Assembly: GCA_023408315.1 (NCBI GenBank)
Contig: JAEYKI010000023.1
Coordinates: 1 to 34,995, forward strand
Length of the DNA stretch: 34,995 nucleotides
Source of the DNA: Bacillota bacterium
GTDB taxonomy: Bacteria; Bacillota; Clostridia; Christensenellales; Christensenellaceae
Direction of reading: 5' to 3'
The translations under genes were made by a program, and so were the position numbers. This document shows positions 1 to 8,235 of this stretch, in pieces. How positions within the stretch are numbered: the first letter of the stretch is position 1; every line of letters begins with the position of its first letter. Below the pieces are notes generated by a model. It searched no databases. It saw nothing but the letters and a program-made list of their open reading frames with translations, and was not told the origin of the DNA.

Positions 1-2
1 AT

Positions 3-134
3 GTGTTCCAGGACGCCGAATGTACGACGGCAGAACCGGACCCGGCTGATGTGCGGGGGTTCGCAGAATTTATGCGGCAATACAAATCCTGCCTGGCTGT
101 GGAAAAAGCTGCGGCTGAAGCGTTCAGAACTTAA
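3..134 (+). CDS. C-terminal end of a possible FGGY-family sugar kinase (partial)
   Basis: An open frame enters from the left edge and stops with TAA at 132-134. It encodes about 43 residues beginning VFQDAECTTAEPDP and ending AEAFRT. The pattern of an EPDP stretch followed by an aromatic-rich helix (FAEFMRQYK) resembles the extreme C-terminus of xylulokinase/ribulokinase-type FGGY kinases. The gene ends about 50 bases before an AraD gene, a common partner of such kinases in pentose operons. The visible part is too short for a firm family call. The other two forward frames are broken or show no such pattern. Family identity is inferred from the tail and the context. Confidence 0.45.
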   Translation: MFQDAECTTAEPDPADVRGFAEFMRQYKSCLAVEKAAAEAFRT

Positions 135-187
135 CGGACAGAGGTATTGCGCGTTTTTCTGCAAGTTGATTGTTTGAGGTGGAGCAT

Positions 188-880
188 ATGCTGGAGAGTT
201 TAAAGGAACAGGTATTACAGGCAAATTTGGAGTTGGTTCAATACGGGCTGGTGCTGCTGACGTGGGGCAACGCCAGCGCTTATGATGAGAAGGCGGGTCT
301 TGTTGTTATCAAGCCGAGCGGCGTATCTTATGCTGGCATGCGCGCGGAGGACATGGTTGTTATAGACCTGGATGGAAAGCGCGTGGAGGGGAAGCTGAAT
401 CCATCCTCCGATACGCTTACGCACGTTGAGCTGTACAAGGCATTTCCCGGCGTAAAGTCCATCATCCATACCCATTCCAGATGGGCCACAAGCTGGGCGC
501 AGGCCCGGCGGGACATTCCCGCCCTGGGCACCACGCACGCGGATAATTTTTATGGAGATATCCCGTGCACGCGCCCGATGACGGACAGTGAAATTCATGG
601 CGAATATGAAAAGGAGACGGGCCTTGTGATAGTGGAAACCTTTAAAAAAAGGAATATTGACCCGCTGCAGATGGGCGCGGTGGTTGTTGCGAATCACGGG
701 CCGTTCAGTTGGGGAACTTCCTGCGGCAAAGCTGTGGAAAACGCTGTTGTGATGGAGTATACGGCTGAGATGGCGTATGCAACATTGCAGATGAACCCAG
801 AGGCCAGCATACAGCAGGCGCTTCTGGACAAGCACTTTTTGAGGAAACACGGCAAAAACGCTTATTATGGGCAGAAGTGA
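188..880 (+). CDS. araD: L-ribulose-5-phosphate 4-epimerase (AraD/UlaF type)
   Basis: A class II aldolase/epimerase-family protein of 230 residues, the usual AraD length. It interconverts L-ribulose 5-phosphate and D-xylulose 5-phosphate through a retro-aldol step at a divalent metal. Visible signatures are TWGNAS (25-30), KPSG (42-45), LNPSSDT (70-76), the metal histidines in HTH (H94, H96) and in NHGPFSWG (H170), GTTHADNFYGDIPCTR (114-129), and the C-terminal HGKNAYYGQ. The near-complete AraD pattern favours the epimerase over fuculose-phosphate aldolase. ATG at 188 is preferred because GAGGTGG sits about six bases upstream; an in-frame TTG at 170 would add six residues. The gene follows the kinase-like tail and is closed by a terminator, so it belongs to a pentose operon that is separate from the rest of the window. 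Confidence 0.92.
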   Translation: MLESLKEQVLQANLELVQYGLVLLTWGNASAYDEKAGLVVIKPSGVSYAGMRAEDMVVIDLDGKRVEGKLNPSSDTLTHVELYKAFPGVKSIIHTHSRWATSWAQARRDIPALGTTHADNFYGDIPCTRPMTDSEIHGEYEKETGLVIVETFKKRNIDPLQMGAVVVANHGPFSWGTSCGKAVENAVVMEYTAEMAYATLQMNPEASIQQALLDKHFLRKHGKNAYYGQK

Positions 881-906
881 TACCCAAAATTAAAAACGGG
901 TGATGC

Positions 907-934
907 AAAACAGGGCCTGAAGCCCTGCTTTTTG
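907..934 (+). terminator. Rho-independent terminator after araD
   Basis: A perfect six-base stem CAGGGC/GCCCTG (911-916 and 922-927) with a CTGAA loop is followed by CTTTTTG, and AAAA precedes it. It lies between araD and the converging rpiR gene and could also serve the minus strand. Confidence 0.85.
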
Positions 935-964
935 TATCTTTTATACTTTCTCTGGCAGAAGGGG

Positions 965-1810
965 CTAGAGGCCTAGATAATATCCTTGGCTGAGTATGCT
1001 TTCCGTTTGCTTTAAAACCTCCATGGCTCCGGAGAAATCGTCCAGCGCTACGGCAGCCGCAATGTAGTTGATAAGGCACATGGGCGCTACAAAGGAATTT
1101 TTGAAGGATATGCTGTTTACGCAGCAGGGAAGAATCACGTCGCCGTAGTTTTTTACGCTGACCCAGTTTTGGCTTGTGATTAATATGATTTTAACGCCGT
1201 TTTGTTTGAGCCAGGATAAAATGTTTGCCGTATGCTTGGAATAGCGCGGGAACATGAACCCGATGCAAACGTCGCTTTCCTGCGCGCCAATAATTTCTTC
1301 CGGAAAGCCCATGCCCACGGACTGGATGAGGTGTACGTTTTTACGTATCTGGCCCAGACGCGAGGCCGTGTAATAAGAAAGAGAGAAGGAGCTTCTTAGG
1401 CCCAGCAGATAAATGTTTTTAGCGGACAAGATCATTTCTATGGCCTGATGCAGGTCTTCTTTGGAGAGGCCCTCCAGCGTGGAATTGATATCGTTGATGT
1501 CGTTGTTGAATGAATCCACAAGCAACTGGTCCTCGCCTACATTAATGGATGAGTTGAGCCGCTCGGGAAGGCTTACCTTGTCACGGATGAGGTTCTGTAT
1601 ATCCTTTTGCATATCAGAATACCCGCTGTATCCAAGCGTGCGCGCAAAGCGGATCACCGTTGTTGTGCTCACGCCAATTTGCATTGCAAAATCGTCCAAT
1701 GTGCTGAAAGCAAGCGTATTTGTGTTTTCTATAACGTAATTGGCTACCGCCTTTTGTGAATGCGTAAAAGAATTAAATTCTTCTGATATTTTGGTAAGAA
1801 TATCGGACAT
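965..1810 (-). CDS. RpiR-family transcriptional regulator (HTH-SIS)
   Basis: A 281-residue protein with an N-terminal HTH of the RpiR type at about residues 1-75 (TLDDFAMQIGVSTTTVIRFARTLGYSGYSD) and a SIS sugar-phosphate-binding domain at about 120-250 (AKNIYLLGLRSS, then VCIGFMFPRYSKHTANIL). RpiR proteins sense phosphorylated sugars or related intermediates and bind palindromic operators. It is the third gene of the minus-strand block behind the glycerate kinase and enolase-like genes. A terminator after the enolase-like gene suggests it also has its own expression. A GGGGGCGG ribosome site precedes the ATG. It is the natural candidate to bind the palindromes at 4726-4739 and 4821-4834, but that is inference. 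Confidence 0.88.
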   Translation of the reverse strand: MSDILTKISEEFNSFTHSQKAVANYVIENTNTLAFSTLDDFAMQIGVSTTTVIRFARTLGYSGYSDMQKDIQNLIRDKVSLPERLNSSINVGEDQLLVDSFNNDINDINSTLEGLSKEDLHQAIEMILSAKNIYLLGLRSSFSLSYYTASRLGQIRKNVHLIQSVGMGFPEEIIGAQESDVCIGFMFPRYSKHTANILSWLKQNGVKIILITSQNWVSVKNYGDVILPCCVNSISFKNSFVAPMCLINYIAAAVALDDFSGAMEVLKQTESILSQGYYLGL

Positions 1811-1887
1811 ATAATTCCGCCCCCGTTGTTTTTTAAAATAATACCATAATTATGTAATTAACGGAAGCAAAAAATACAATTAAATCT

Positions 1888-1924
1888 AAAAAAAACGCCA
1901 GTTTTTGTGAAAACAGGCGTTTTA
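1888..1924 (-). terminator. Rho-independent terminator after the enolase-like gene
   Basis: On the minus strand AAAACGCC pairs with GGCGTTTT. An inner GTTTT/AAAAC stem continues the helix, and a run of eight T follows. It sits between the end of the enolase-like gene and the start of rpiR, so most transcripts from the glycerate kinase promoter should stop here. Confidence 0.85.
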
Positions 1925-1936
1925 CTTACATAAGGC

Positions 1937-3214
1937 CTAAAATTTTACGAAGTTTGACAGATCGGCCAACCGGCAATTTGGATACAGGCTGGCGGCGCGC
2001 ATTAGGAAGTTGAGTTTGTCGATGCGCTCTCCAGAGCGCGGCGCGCCGTTTTTAATGAGGGGCACCTGCAGGCCTACTGCAAGATCCATTACAATATCGT
2101 CCGTAACGCCGCCCGCGCGACCCGAAGGAATCGCCGCCAGGCTGTGTTCCCTGGCAAACGCGTACGCGTCCAGCGTCTGCGAAATACTGCCCACCTGGTT
2201 TGGCTTTAAAATAAAACCGTGGATTGCGCGGAGTTCATAAGCGCGGCGGATGCGCTCTATGTTGGTTACGGTAATATCGTCACCTATTATGTAAGAATGG
2301 GTGATTTGAGCGGCGGCTTTGGAAAAGCCCTGCCAATCGTCTTCGTCCAAAAGATCTTCCACAAACATCATGGGGAAGCGTTCGGTAAGCCGCTTTGCGT
2401 AATCGATCAGTTCCTCTGAAGAGATCCGTTTTCCTTTGAGCAGATAGGTGTTTGTTTCTCTATCGTACATTTCGCTGGAGGCGCAGTCCAGGGCGAACGC
2501 CACTTTGCCCTCGCAGCCGCATTCCCGCACTGCTTTTTCCATCAGGGAAAGCACAATCTCCGGGTCATCCGAAGGGGCTGCCCAGCCATAGGAACGGGCA
2601 ACAAGGGGCTCGCGGCCCAGGTATTCCGCCAAAACGTCCTTGAGTTTATGAAAAATGCTGATGGCCATGTGAACAGCTTCGTAAATCGTTTCCGCACGCC
2701 AGGGAACCAGCAGAAATTCGTTGAAAGCCAGCGTGATATCGCCGTAACGGCCTCCGTTGATCACATTAAAGGAAGGAACAGGAACCGTGCTGATATCTCC
2801 GCCCGCAAGATAACGGTATGTCGGCATTCCTGCGGCAGTTGCGGCGGCGCGCAGGCAGGCAATGGAAGTGCTGTATATTGCATTGCCTCCCAGCCTGGAT
2901 TTATTTGGTGTGCCATCCAGGGAAATCATTGTTTGGTCTATGGCGCGCTGGTCAGCCGCATCCATGCCCAGAAGGGCAGGGCGGATGATTTCTTCCACAT
3001 TCCGGACAGCCTTATGCACACCCAGGCCGTTGTATTCGGAAGGCTCGCCGTCCCGCAGAACAAACGCCTCGTGCATGCCTACAGAAAGGCCCGTTGGCGC
3101 GCTGCCCCGACCGGTTGCGCCGCCTTCCGTTATAACGTCCACTTCCACCATTGGACGGCAGTTGCAATCTACCAGTTGCCTTGCGATGATATTTTTTATT
3201 TTAGTACTTGACAT
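1937..3214 (-). CDS. Divergent enolase paralogue (enolase-superfamily lyase of unknown substrate)
   Basis: A 425-residue protein that aligns over its whole length with phosphopyruvate hydratase: EVDVITEGG near the start, LDGTPNKSRLGGNAI (99-113), PVPSFNVINGG (145-155), then the barrel. The Mg ligands are present: D243 (ALDCASSEMY), E286 (MFVEDLLDEDDW) and the Asp pair of GDDITVTN (311-318). The barrel lysine K337 (ILKPNQVG) and the NEF glutamate E166 are also kept. Other catalytic positions differ. The GDEGGFAP segment of true enolases reads ARSYGWAAPS (206-215), losing the general acid/base Glu. The SHRSGE loop reads PSGRAGG (363-369), losing the His. The mobile SGAS(T)G loop reads TGLSVG. 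It is therefore probably not the housekeeping enolase. It sits 84 bases after a glycerate 2-kinase, so a phosphorylated glycerate-like substrate is plausible. Confidence 0.85.
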   Translation of the reverse strand: MSSTKIKNIIARQLVDCNCRPMVEVDVITEGGATGRGSAPTGLSVGMHEAFVLRDGEPSEYNGLGVHKAVRNVEEIIRPALLGMDAADQRAIDQTMISLDGTPNKSRLGGNAIYSTSIACLRAAATAAGMPTYRYLAGGDISTVPVPSFNVINGGRYGDITLAFNEFLLVPWRAETIYEAVHMAISIFHKLKDVLAEYLGREPLVARSYGWAAPSDDPEIVLSLMEKAVRECGCEGKVAFALDCASSEMYDRETNTYLLKGKRISSEELIDYAKRLTERFPMMFVEDLLDEDDWQGFSKAAAQITHSYIIGDDITVTNIERIRRAYELRAIHGFILKPNQVGSISQTLDAYAFAREHSLAAIPSGRAGGVTDDIVMDLAVGLQVPLIKNGAPRSGERIDKLNFLMRAASLYPNCRLADLSNFVKF

Positions 3215-3298
3215 AGTTGCCTGTTCCTTTCATTGCACCGGTATTCTAAAAGCATTTAATTATATAAAAACAATTGAGATTTTTATGTTTGTATGATT

Positions 3299-4702
3299 TT
3301 ATTTAACGGGAGGAACATACATGATATTAAAATCGCAAAGATTTGTTCCCGTATTGCCTGTGAACACTGTATCCCCAATGGCTAGCAGGGCCTCGTAGCA
3401 GGCGTGGCCGCGCAGGGCCGCAAACAGGTCTGTGTTTTTATCGCAGGCCAGTGCATAGCTTTTGGAATCGGTCAAGCCGCCCGCCACGGGGGTTGTGCCG
3501 TCCGTGCCTTCCGAATCTATGGAAAGCATGCAGCAGCCATTTGTTTTGGCAGCCGCAATGGCAAAGCTGGCGGTTAGTTCCTGCGAAGGGCCGCCGTGCC
3601 CGGTAATTGCCCGGTTGTCTGTGATTTTTGTGGTTGCCTCTCCGCTGGAAAGAATGATGCAGGGGGCTTTTACCGGGTTGCCATACGTTTGTATCTCACG
3701 CGCAATGGACGCAAACATGGCTCCTACATCGCGGCTTTCGCCCTCCAGAAACGAAGTAAGTATAACGGCCGGAATGCCCATTTGCTCCGCCACTTTTTTG
3801 GCATAAATGCAGGAGTCGGGCAGTGAATTCAAAAGAAAGTACGTATTGTCCGGGAATGCCTTGGGCGTCTCTCCCTCCGGGCCGCAGTTCATCAGGTAAT
3901 CCACCACCCGGCTGGGGAGCCGGTCTGCCACGTCATAATCGCGGATTACGCGCCGCGCTTCTTCCAGAGTGGTTTGATCCGGACCCATGGGCGTGCCGCG
4001 GTAATTGGCGTATGGAACGCCGATGTCTCCGGTTGCGGGCGTGCCAACCGCGTCGCTGATACCAATGCCAATGAGCTCCGCACCCGTTTTTTGGATGCGT
4101 TTTGCCAGCATGCCGCCATTGAGCGCGGATATGTGCCGCCGGATTGCATTGATTTCCAATATATTAGCGCCCGATTTGAGCATGATTTCCGTTGTTTTTA
4201 TTTCGTCCTGCAGCGTGATTCCCTCTATGGGGCAGCTCATCAGGGCGGAACTGCCGCCGCTGATCACCACAATGAACAGGTCGTCCGCATTTGCGGAATC
4301 CACCAGTTTAATAATTTTTTTGCAGGCTTGCAGGCCCGCGCGGTTGGGCAATGGATGACCGCCCACATACACATCGGTTTTGCGGAATACATCTGTATCC
4401 TCCGCGATTTTTACAATCGCAATGCCGCGGGTCAGGCGTTCGCCCAAAATCTCGTCTATTGCCATTGCCATGGCGTTGCACGCTTTGCCTGCGCCAATAA
4501 GGTAAACATTTCGTTTTTTTGTGAGGTCCCAGGCGCGCGTTCCTATTTTAAGGATGCGCCCGTCAAAGGAGGCGATGCTTTTGATCCGCTGATACGCGTC
4601 CAGGTATTTAAGGGCTGCTTCTGTTATATCCAGAACAATTTTCCTGGATTCCGCATCTCCGTGCGAAAGAAGCTCACCGTAATTTTTTATTTTATGTTCC
4701 AC
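3299..4702 (-). CDS. Glycerate 2-kinase, MOFRL/DUF4147 type
   Basis: A 467-residue protein with the two-domain architecture of class II glycerate kinases (GckA/TtuD), which phosphorylate D-glycerate at C2 with ATP to give 2-phosphoglycerate. The N-terminal half carries the nucleotide-type fold with YLIGAGKACNAMAMAI (about 67-82) and VVISGGSSALMSCP. The C-terminal MOFRL domain shows ITGHGGPSQE, LSIDSEGTDGTTPVAGGLTD and TGNTGTNLCDF. It is the promoter-proximal gene of the minus block, followed by the enolase-like gene, which fits the sequence glycerate to 2-phosphoglycerate to a dehydration product. The divergent hydantoinase block shares its control region. Substrates other than glycerate, such as a substituted glycerate, cannot be excluded given the non-standard enolase partner. 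Confidence 0.9.
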   Translation of the reverse strand: MEHKIKNYGELLSHGDAESRKIVLDITEAALKYLDAYQRIKSIASFDGRILKIGTRAWDLTKKRNVYLIGAGKACNAMAMAIDEILGERLTRGIAIVKIAEDTDVFRKTDVYVGGHPLPNRAGLQACKKIIKLVDSANADDLFIVVISGGSSALMSCPIEGITLQDEIKTTEIMLKSGANILEINAIRRHISALNGGMLAKRIQKTGAELIGIGISDAVGTPATGDIGVPYANYRGTPMGPDQTTLEEARRVIRDYDVADRLPSRVVDYLMNCGPEGETPKAFPDNTYFLLNSLPDSCIYAKKVAEQMGIPAVILTSFLEGESRDVGAMFASIAREIQTYGNPVKAPCIILSSGEATTKITDNRAITGHGGPSQELTASFAIAAAKTNGCCMLSIDSEGTDGTTPVAGGLTDSKSYALACDKNTDLFAALRGHACYEALLAIGDTVFTGNTGTNLCDFNIMYVPPVK

Positions 4703-4725
4703 AAGAACCTCCGGAAAATCAAAAT

Positions 4726-4739
4726 GTAGTATTTACTAC
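4726..4739. promoter_or_regulatory. Operator-like palindrome GTAGTA-TT-TACTAC
   Basis: A perfect inverted repeat with six-base arms covers the predicted start site of the minus-strand promoter, a position typical of repressor sites. A 12/14 match in the reverse orientation lies at 4821-4834 at the start of the divergent promoter. RpiR or another local regulator may bind both; this is inferred from position only. Confidence 0.7.
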
Positions 4740-4743
4740 TAAA

Positions 4744-4773
4744 AGTATAATTTAATCAATATGTTTTTGTCAA
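4744..4773 (-). promoter_or_regulatory. Sigma-70-type promoter for the glycerate kinase block
   Basis: Read on the minus strand, TTGACA (4773-4768) is followed by an 18-base spacer and TATACT (4749-4744). The expected start point near 4737 lies inside the palindrome at 4726-4739. Confidence 0.75.
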
Positions 4774-4786
4774 CATAAAAAATGGC

Positions 4787-4816
4787 TTGACATGAGTGAA
4801 TGTAGAATGATATTCT
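4787..4816 (+). promoter_or_regulatory. Sigma-70-type promoter for the hydantoinase block
   Basis: TTGACA (4787-4792), an 18-base spacer and TATTCT (4811-4816) precede the ornithine-cyclodeaminase-family gene. The predicted start point near 4823 lies in the second operator-like copy. Confidence 0.75.
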
Positions 4817-4820
4817 TTTT

Positions 4821-4834
4821 GTAGTAAATAAAAC
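4821..4834. promoter_or_regulatory. Second operator-like copy GTAGTAAATAAAAC
   Basis: It matches 12 of 14 bases of the reverse complement of the palindrome at 4726-4739 and overlaps the start region of the plus-strand promoter. Divergent control by a single regulator is the simplest reading. Confidence 0.6.
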
Positions 4835-4879
4835 ACATATCCGTTTTCTTATTTTCTACGAAAAGAGTGAAAAAAATTT

Positions 4880-5998
4880 ATGGGAAAAAAAACAGAGTTC
4901 TTATACTTGTCTGAACCGGATATGATCCGCGCGGGTGTGCTGGATTCGGCCCGTTGCGTGGACGTAAGCGAGGAAGTTTTTAAGCTTTTGGGGCAGGGAG
5001 ACTACCTGATGGGCGGTCAGAGCCGCAACGAACACGGCCTTGGCCTTGTGTTCCCCAAGGAAACCCCGTTCCCCAATATGCCTGTTGCAGGGCCGGACCG
5101 CCGTTTTGTTGCAATGGTAGCGTACCTGGGTGGCCGCTTTAACGTCTGCGGCGAAAAATGGTACGGTTCTCACATTGTAAACCCGCAAAGGGGGCTGCCG
5201 CGCTCCGTATTGATGGTAACGCTGAATGACCCGGACACCTGCGAACCCCTGTGCATCATGTCCGCAAATCTGATCAGCTCCGTGCGCACGGGCGCTATAC
5301 CCGGGGTTGCGACCCGCTATTTGGCCAATAAGGATGCGGAAATCTGCACCGTTATTGGATGCGGCCCTGTGAACAAGGCCTGCTTTCAGGCGATACACGC
5401 CGAGGCTAAAAATTTAAAGGAAATTGTGGTGCACGACTTGTTTCCCGAAAAAGCCGAAGCGTTCCTTGCGTGGGCAAAGGAAGAGCTGGGCATTGGCGGC
5501 AGGGCTGCTGAACTGGAGGACGCCGTGCGGCAGGGCGATGTGATCAGCGTAGCCGCTTCGCGCATTAAGCCGCTGCATATTAAGAATGAATGGCTCAAAA
5601 AAGGAGCGGTGGCAATGCTGACCGGTCCGGCCAAAGCGGACGACGATTTCTGGCTGAAAAACACCCTGGTTTTCGATAACGCAAAAATGCACGAAGCGTA
5701 TATGGAAGAAGCAAGGCGTAGCCCGGACGTGCAGCAGTATTACAGCGGCGTGATTGGCGGGCCCATTTACAACCTGATTGATTCCAAGCAGATCAAGCCT
5801 TTGAGTGATGCGACCAGTCTGGGAGACGTTGTGTTTGGCTCCAAGCAGGCCAGAAGCGGCAAGGATGAGACGATTGTATTTGTAACAAGCGGTATGGCCG
5901 TGTTTGATGTGGGCTGGGGCTACGAGATGTACCGGAGCGCGCTGGAAAAAGGGCTTGGCCAAAAACTGCTTTTATGGGAAGAGCCGCACTGGATTTAA
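4880..5998 (+). CDS. Ornithine cyclodeaminase/mu-crystallin-family protein
   Basis: A 372-residue NAD(P)-dependent protein of the ornithine cyclodeaminase/mu-crystallin/ketimine reductase family. Family members catalyse imine reduction, amino-acid dehydrogenation or deaminating cyclisation. Visible are FVAMVAYLGG, the substrate-region lysine of GEKWYGSHIVNPQRGLPRS, SSVRTGAIPGVATRYLA, which is the family signature before the Rossmann fold, and the dinucleotide loop TVIGCGPVNKACFQAI with an acidic residue at the end of the next strand (VVHDLF). It is longer than typical ornithine cyclodeaminases (about 330-350). Proteins of this subgroup are sometimes annotated as tyramine oxidase subunit B, a name I would not rely on. 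Being first in the hydantoinase block, it likely handles an imine or amino acid intermediate. The ribosome site (AAAAGAG) is weak. Confidence 0.82.
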   Translation: MGKKTEFLYLSEPDMIRAGVLDSARCVDVSEEVFKLLGQGDYLMGGQSRNEHGLGLVFPKETPFPNMPVAGPDRRFVAMVAYLGGRFNVCGEKWYGSHIVNPQRGLPRSVLMVTLNDPDTCEPLCIMSANLISSVRTGAIPGVATRYLANKDAEICTVIGCGPVNKACFQAIHAEAKNLKEIVVHDLFPEKAEAFLAWAKEELGIGGRAAELEDAVRQGDVISVAASRIKPLHIKNEWLKKGAVAMLTGPAKADDDFWLKNTLVFDNAKMHEAYMEEARRSPDVQQYYSGVIGGPIYNLIDSKQIKPLSDATSLGDVVFGSKQARSGKDETIVFVTSGMAVFDVGWGYEMYRSALEKGLGQKLLLWEEPHWI

Positions 5999-6028
5999 TA
6001 TCTATAGGCCAGATAAAAAACTGTACTG

Positions 6029-6073
6029 ACTGGTGCCAATGGAGGCAAGCAAAAGGCCGAATTTGGCATCAGT
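6029..6073 (+). other. Inverted repeat in the leader of hyuA
   Basis: ACTGGTGCCAA (6029-6039) pairs with TTGGCATCAGT (6063-6073), eleven pairs including one G-U, around a 23-base loop. TTTTAGTT begins within and follows the second arm. It may be a weak terminator or attenuator between the cyclodeaminase-family gene and hyuA, which would reduce read-through into the hydantoinase genes. Confidence 0.5.
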
Positions 6074-6168
6074 TTTAGTTGGTTAATCCAAACTTATAAT
6101 GATACTATTAAATTGCCATTCAGCAATGCGGGCAGCAGATGCTTTGGCAAATAAAAGCTGGAGGAAAC

Positions 6169-8235
6169 ATGGGACACAAAATTGGCGTTGATATTGGAGG
6201 AACCTTTACAGATTGCGTCGTTATTACCGACAACGGTTCCATCTACACTTTTAAAGAACTGTCCACTCCTGAGGACCAATCCATTGGCCTTTATAATGTA
6301 ATCAGCAAGGCCGCGCAATTTTTTGAGAAGGACCTGGCCGGATTTTTGGGCGGGGCCGACCTGTTTGCGCACGGCACCACGGTGGCTACCAACACGCTGC
6401 TTACGCGCACCGGTGCCAAAACGGGATTGATTTTAACCAAGGGGTTTCGCGACACCATTGAGATGCGGCGCGCTCACAAGGACAACATTTGGGATTTGTT
6501 CCTGTATACGGCTCCGCCACTGGTTCCACGCTATTTGCGCCGGGGCGTTACCGAACGCCTGGATTATAAGGGAAACGTGGTGACTCCGCTGAATGAACAG
6601 GAAGTTGTGGATATCTGCAATGATTTTAAAAAAGAAGGCGTTGAAACGGTTGCCATCTGCACGTTGTTTTCTTATTTGAACGACGCGCATGAAAAACGCA
6701 TCAAAGAGATTGTAGAACGGGAGATGCCGAATATTTTTGTATCCCGGTCCTCAGAAGTGCTGCCCCAGATTCGTGAATACGAGCGGTCTTCCACCACAGT
6801 GGCAAACGCATATGTGGGACCCAAGCTTACGTTGTATCTCACCAACCTGGAGCAGAAACTGAAAAGGGACGGCCTGGAAAAAGCGTTCTATGTGGTGGCT
6901 TCCAATGGCGGCATGATGACCTCTGAGACGGCCATTCGTCACGCTTCGGCCACGTTGCTTTCGGGCCCGGCCGCAGGCGCCACCGGCGCTACCTATTTTG
7001 CCAAGCTGACGGACAACCGCAACCTGATTTTGATGGATATGGGTGGCACCAGTTTTGACGTTTCACTGATTAACGACGCTACCATATCGCTTTCAACCGA
7101 GGGAGAGATTGCCGGATACCGCGTTGCAAAGCCCATGATAGATATACACACCATTGGTGCGGGCGGCGGCTCCATTGCGTGGATAGACCAGTGGGGCATG
7201 CTGAACGTTGGCCCCGAGTCCGCTTATTCGTACCCGGGCCCGGTTTGCTACAACCGCGGCGGCGAGAAACCGGCAGTAACGGACGCAAACCTGTTGCTTG
7301 GATTTTTGAACAAGGACTTCTTCCTGGGCGGCGAAATGCAGATCAACTTTGATAAGTGCTACCAGATGATGAAAGAAAAAATAGCCGATCCGCTCGGGAT
7401 GACAGTGGAAGAAGCCGCATGCGGCGTGTTCCAGATTGTCAACCAAAACATGGCGGACGCTACCAAGGTGGTTTCTGTGCAGAAGGGATTTGATCCCCGA
7501 GAGTTCGCGCTTGTGAGTGCGGGCGGCGCATGCTCCATTCATGCCTGCAAGATTGCGGAGGAGGTGGGTTCCACCCGGATCATTGTGCCCAAGGCTGCCT
7601 CTGTGTTCTGCGCGCTTGGAATGCTGGAATCAGACATTCGGCTGGATAACGTACGCAGCTTTGTTGGAACCATCCCGGGGCCTGATCTCAAAGCCTTTAA
7701 CGCCTGCATTGCGGCCACGGAAAAAGACGCGATGGCCGAGCTGGAACATGAAGGCGTAAGCAAGGAGGAATCTTCCCTGGAGCGTTACTTGGATGTCCGC
7801 TATGTGGGCCAGCACCACGAGGTTACGGTGCCCATGCCCAGCGATTGCATCATTAACGAAAGCCATGTGGAGGAGATTGCCAAGACGTTCCACGCCGCGC
7901 ATGAACGGCTGTACAGCTACTGCACGCCAGAGACTCCGGTGGAGATTGTGAACCTGCGCGTTACCGCGGTGGGCCATGTGAAGAGGACCGGCTTTGAAAA
8001 AATGGAAGGCTCCAGCGAACCTGTGGAAGCCGCTATCAAGAATACCCGGCCCCTGTATTTCCAGGAGTACAAAGACTGGAAGGAAGTACCAGTCTACGAC
8101 AGAAACAAGCTGTATACCGGGCACCAGATCTCCGGCCCTGCTGTAATAGAAGAGCGTATCACCACAATTATTGTGCATCCGGGCTGGAACGCGCGGATAG
8201 ACGAGTATGGCAACGTTGTAATGGAGGTGAAATAA
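6169..8235 (+). CDS. hyuA: ATP-dependent hydantoinase/oxoprolinase subunit A
   Basis: A 688-residue HyuA-type protein with an actin/hexokinase-like ATP-binding fold. Family members (N-methylhydantoinase A, 5-oxoprolinase N-terminal half, acetone carboxylase beta) phosphorylate a carbonyl or enol oxygen to drive ring opening or carboxylation. Motifs in order: GVDIGGTFTDCVV near residue 6, AHGTTVATNTLLTRTGAKTG, ALP-type linker RGVTERLDYKGNV, LSGPAAGATGATYFA, LMDMGGTSFDVSLI, and HTIGAGGGSIAW. ATG at 6169 is chosen because GGAGG lies five bases upstream; an in-frame ATG at 6139 lacks one. The stop codon abuts the hyuB start, so the two are co-translated as a heteromer. With the carbamoyltransferase and carbamate kinase in the same block, hydrolysis of a hydantoin-like ring to an N-carbamoyl amino acid is the likely role. 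Confidence 0.92.
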   Translation: MGHKIGVDIGGTFTDCVVITDNGSIYTFKELSTPEDQSIGLYNVISKAAQFFEKDLAGFLGGADLFAHGTTVATNTLLTRTGAKTGLILTKGFRDTIEMRRAHKDNIWDLFLYTAPPLVPRYLRRGVTERLDYKGNVVTPLNEQEVVDICNDFKKEGVETVAICTLFSYLNDAHEKRIKEIVEREMPNIFVSRSSEVLPQIREYERSSTTVANAYVGPKLTLYLTNLEQKLKRDGLEKAFYVVASNGGMMTSETAIRHASATLLSGPAAGATGATYFAKLTDNRNLILMDMGGTSFDVSLINDATISLSTEGEIAGYRVAKPMIDIHTIGAGGGSIAWIDQWGMLNVGPESAYSYPGPVCYNRGGEKPAVTDANLLLGFLNKDFFLGGEMQINFDKCYQMMKEKIADPLGMTVEEAACGVFQIVNQNMADATKVVSVQKGFDPREFALVSAGGACSIHACKIAEEVGSTRIIVPKAASVFCALGMLESDIRLDNVRSFVGTIPGPDLKAFNACIAATEKDAMAELEHEGVSKEESSLERYLDVRYVGQHHEVTVPMPSDCIINESHVEEIAKTFHAAHERLYSYCTPETPVEIVNLRVTAVGHVKRTGFEKMEGSSEPVEAAIKNTRPLYFQEYKDWKEVPVYDRNKLYTGHQISGPAVIEERITTIIVHPGWNARIDEYGNVVMEVK

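Noticed and set aside
1811..1887. Promoter for rpiR with TATTAT on the minus strand
   Set aside because: A -10-like TATTAT is present but no acceptable -35 at the right distance, so it was not listed as a feature.
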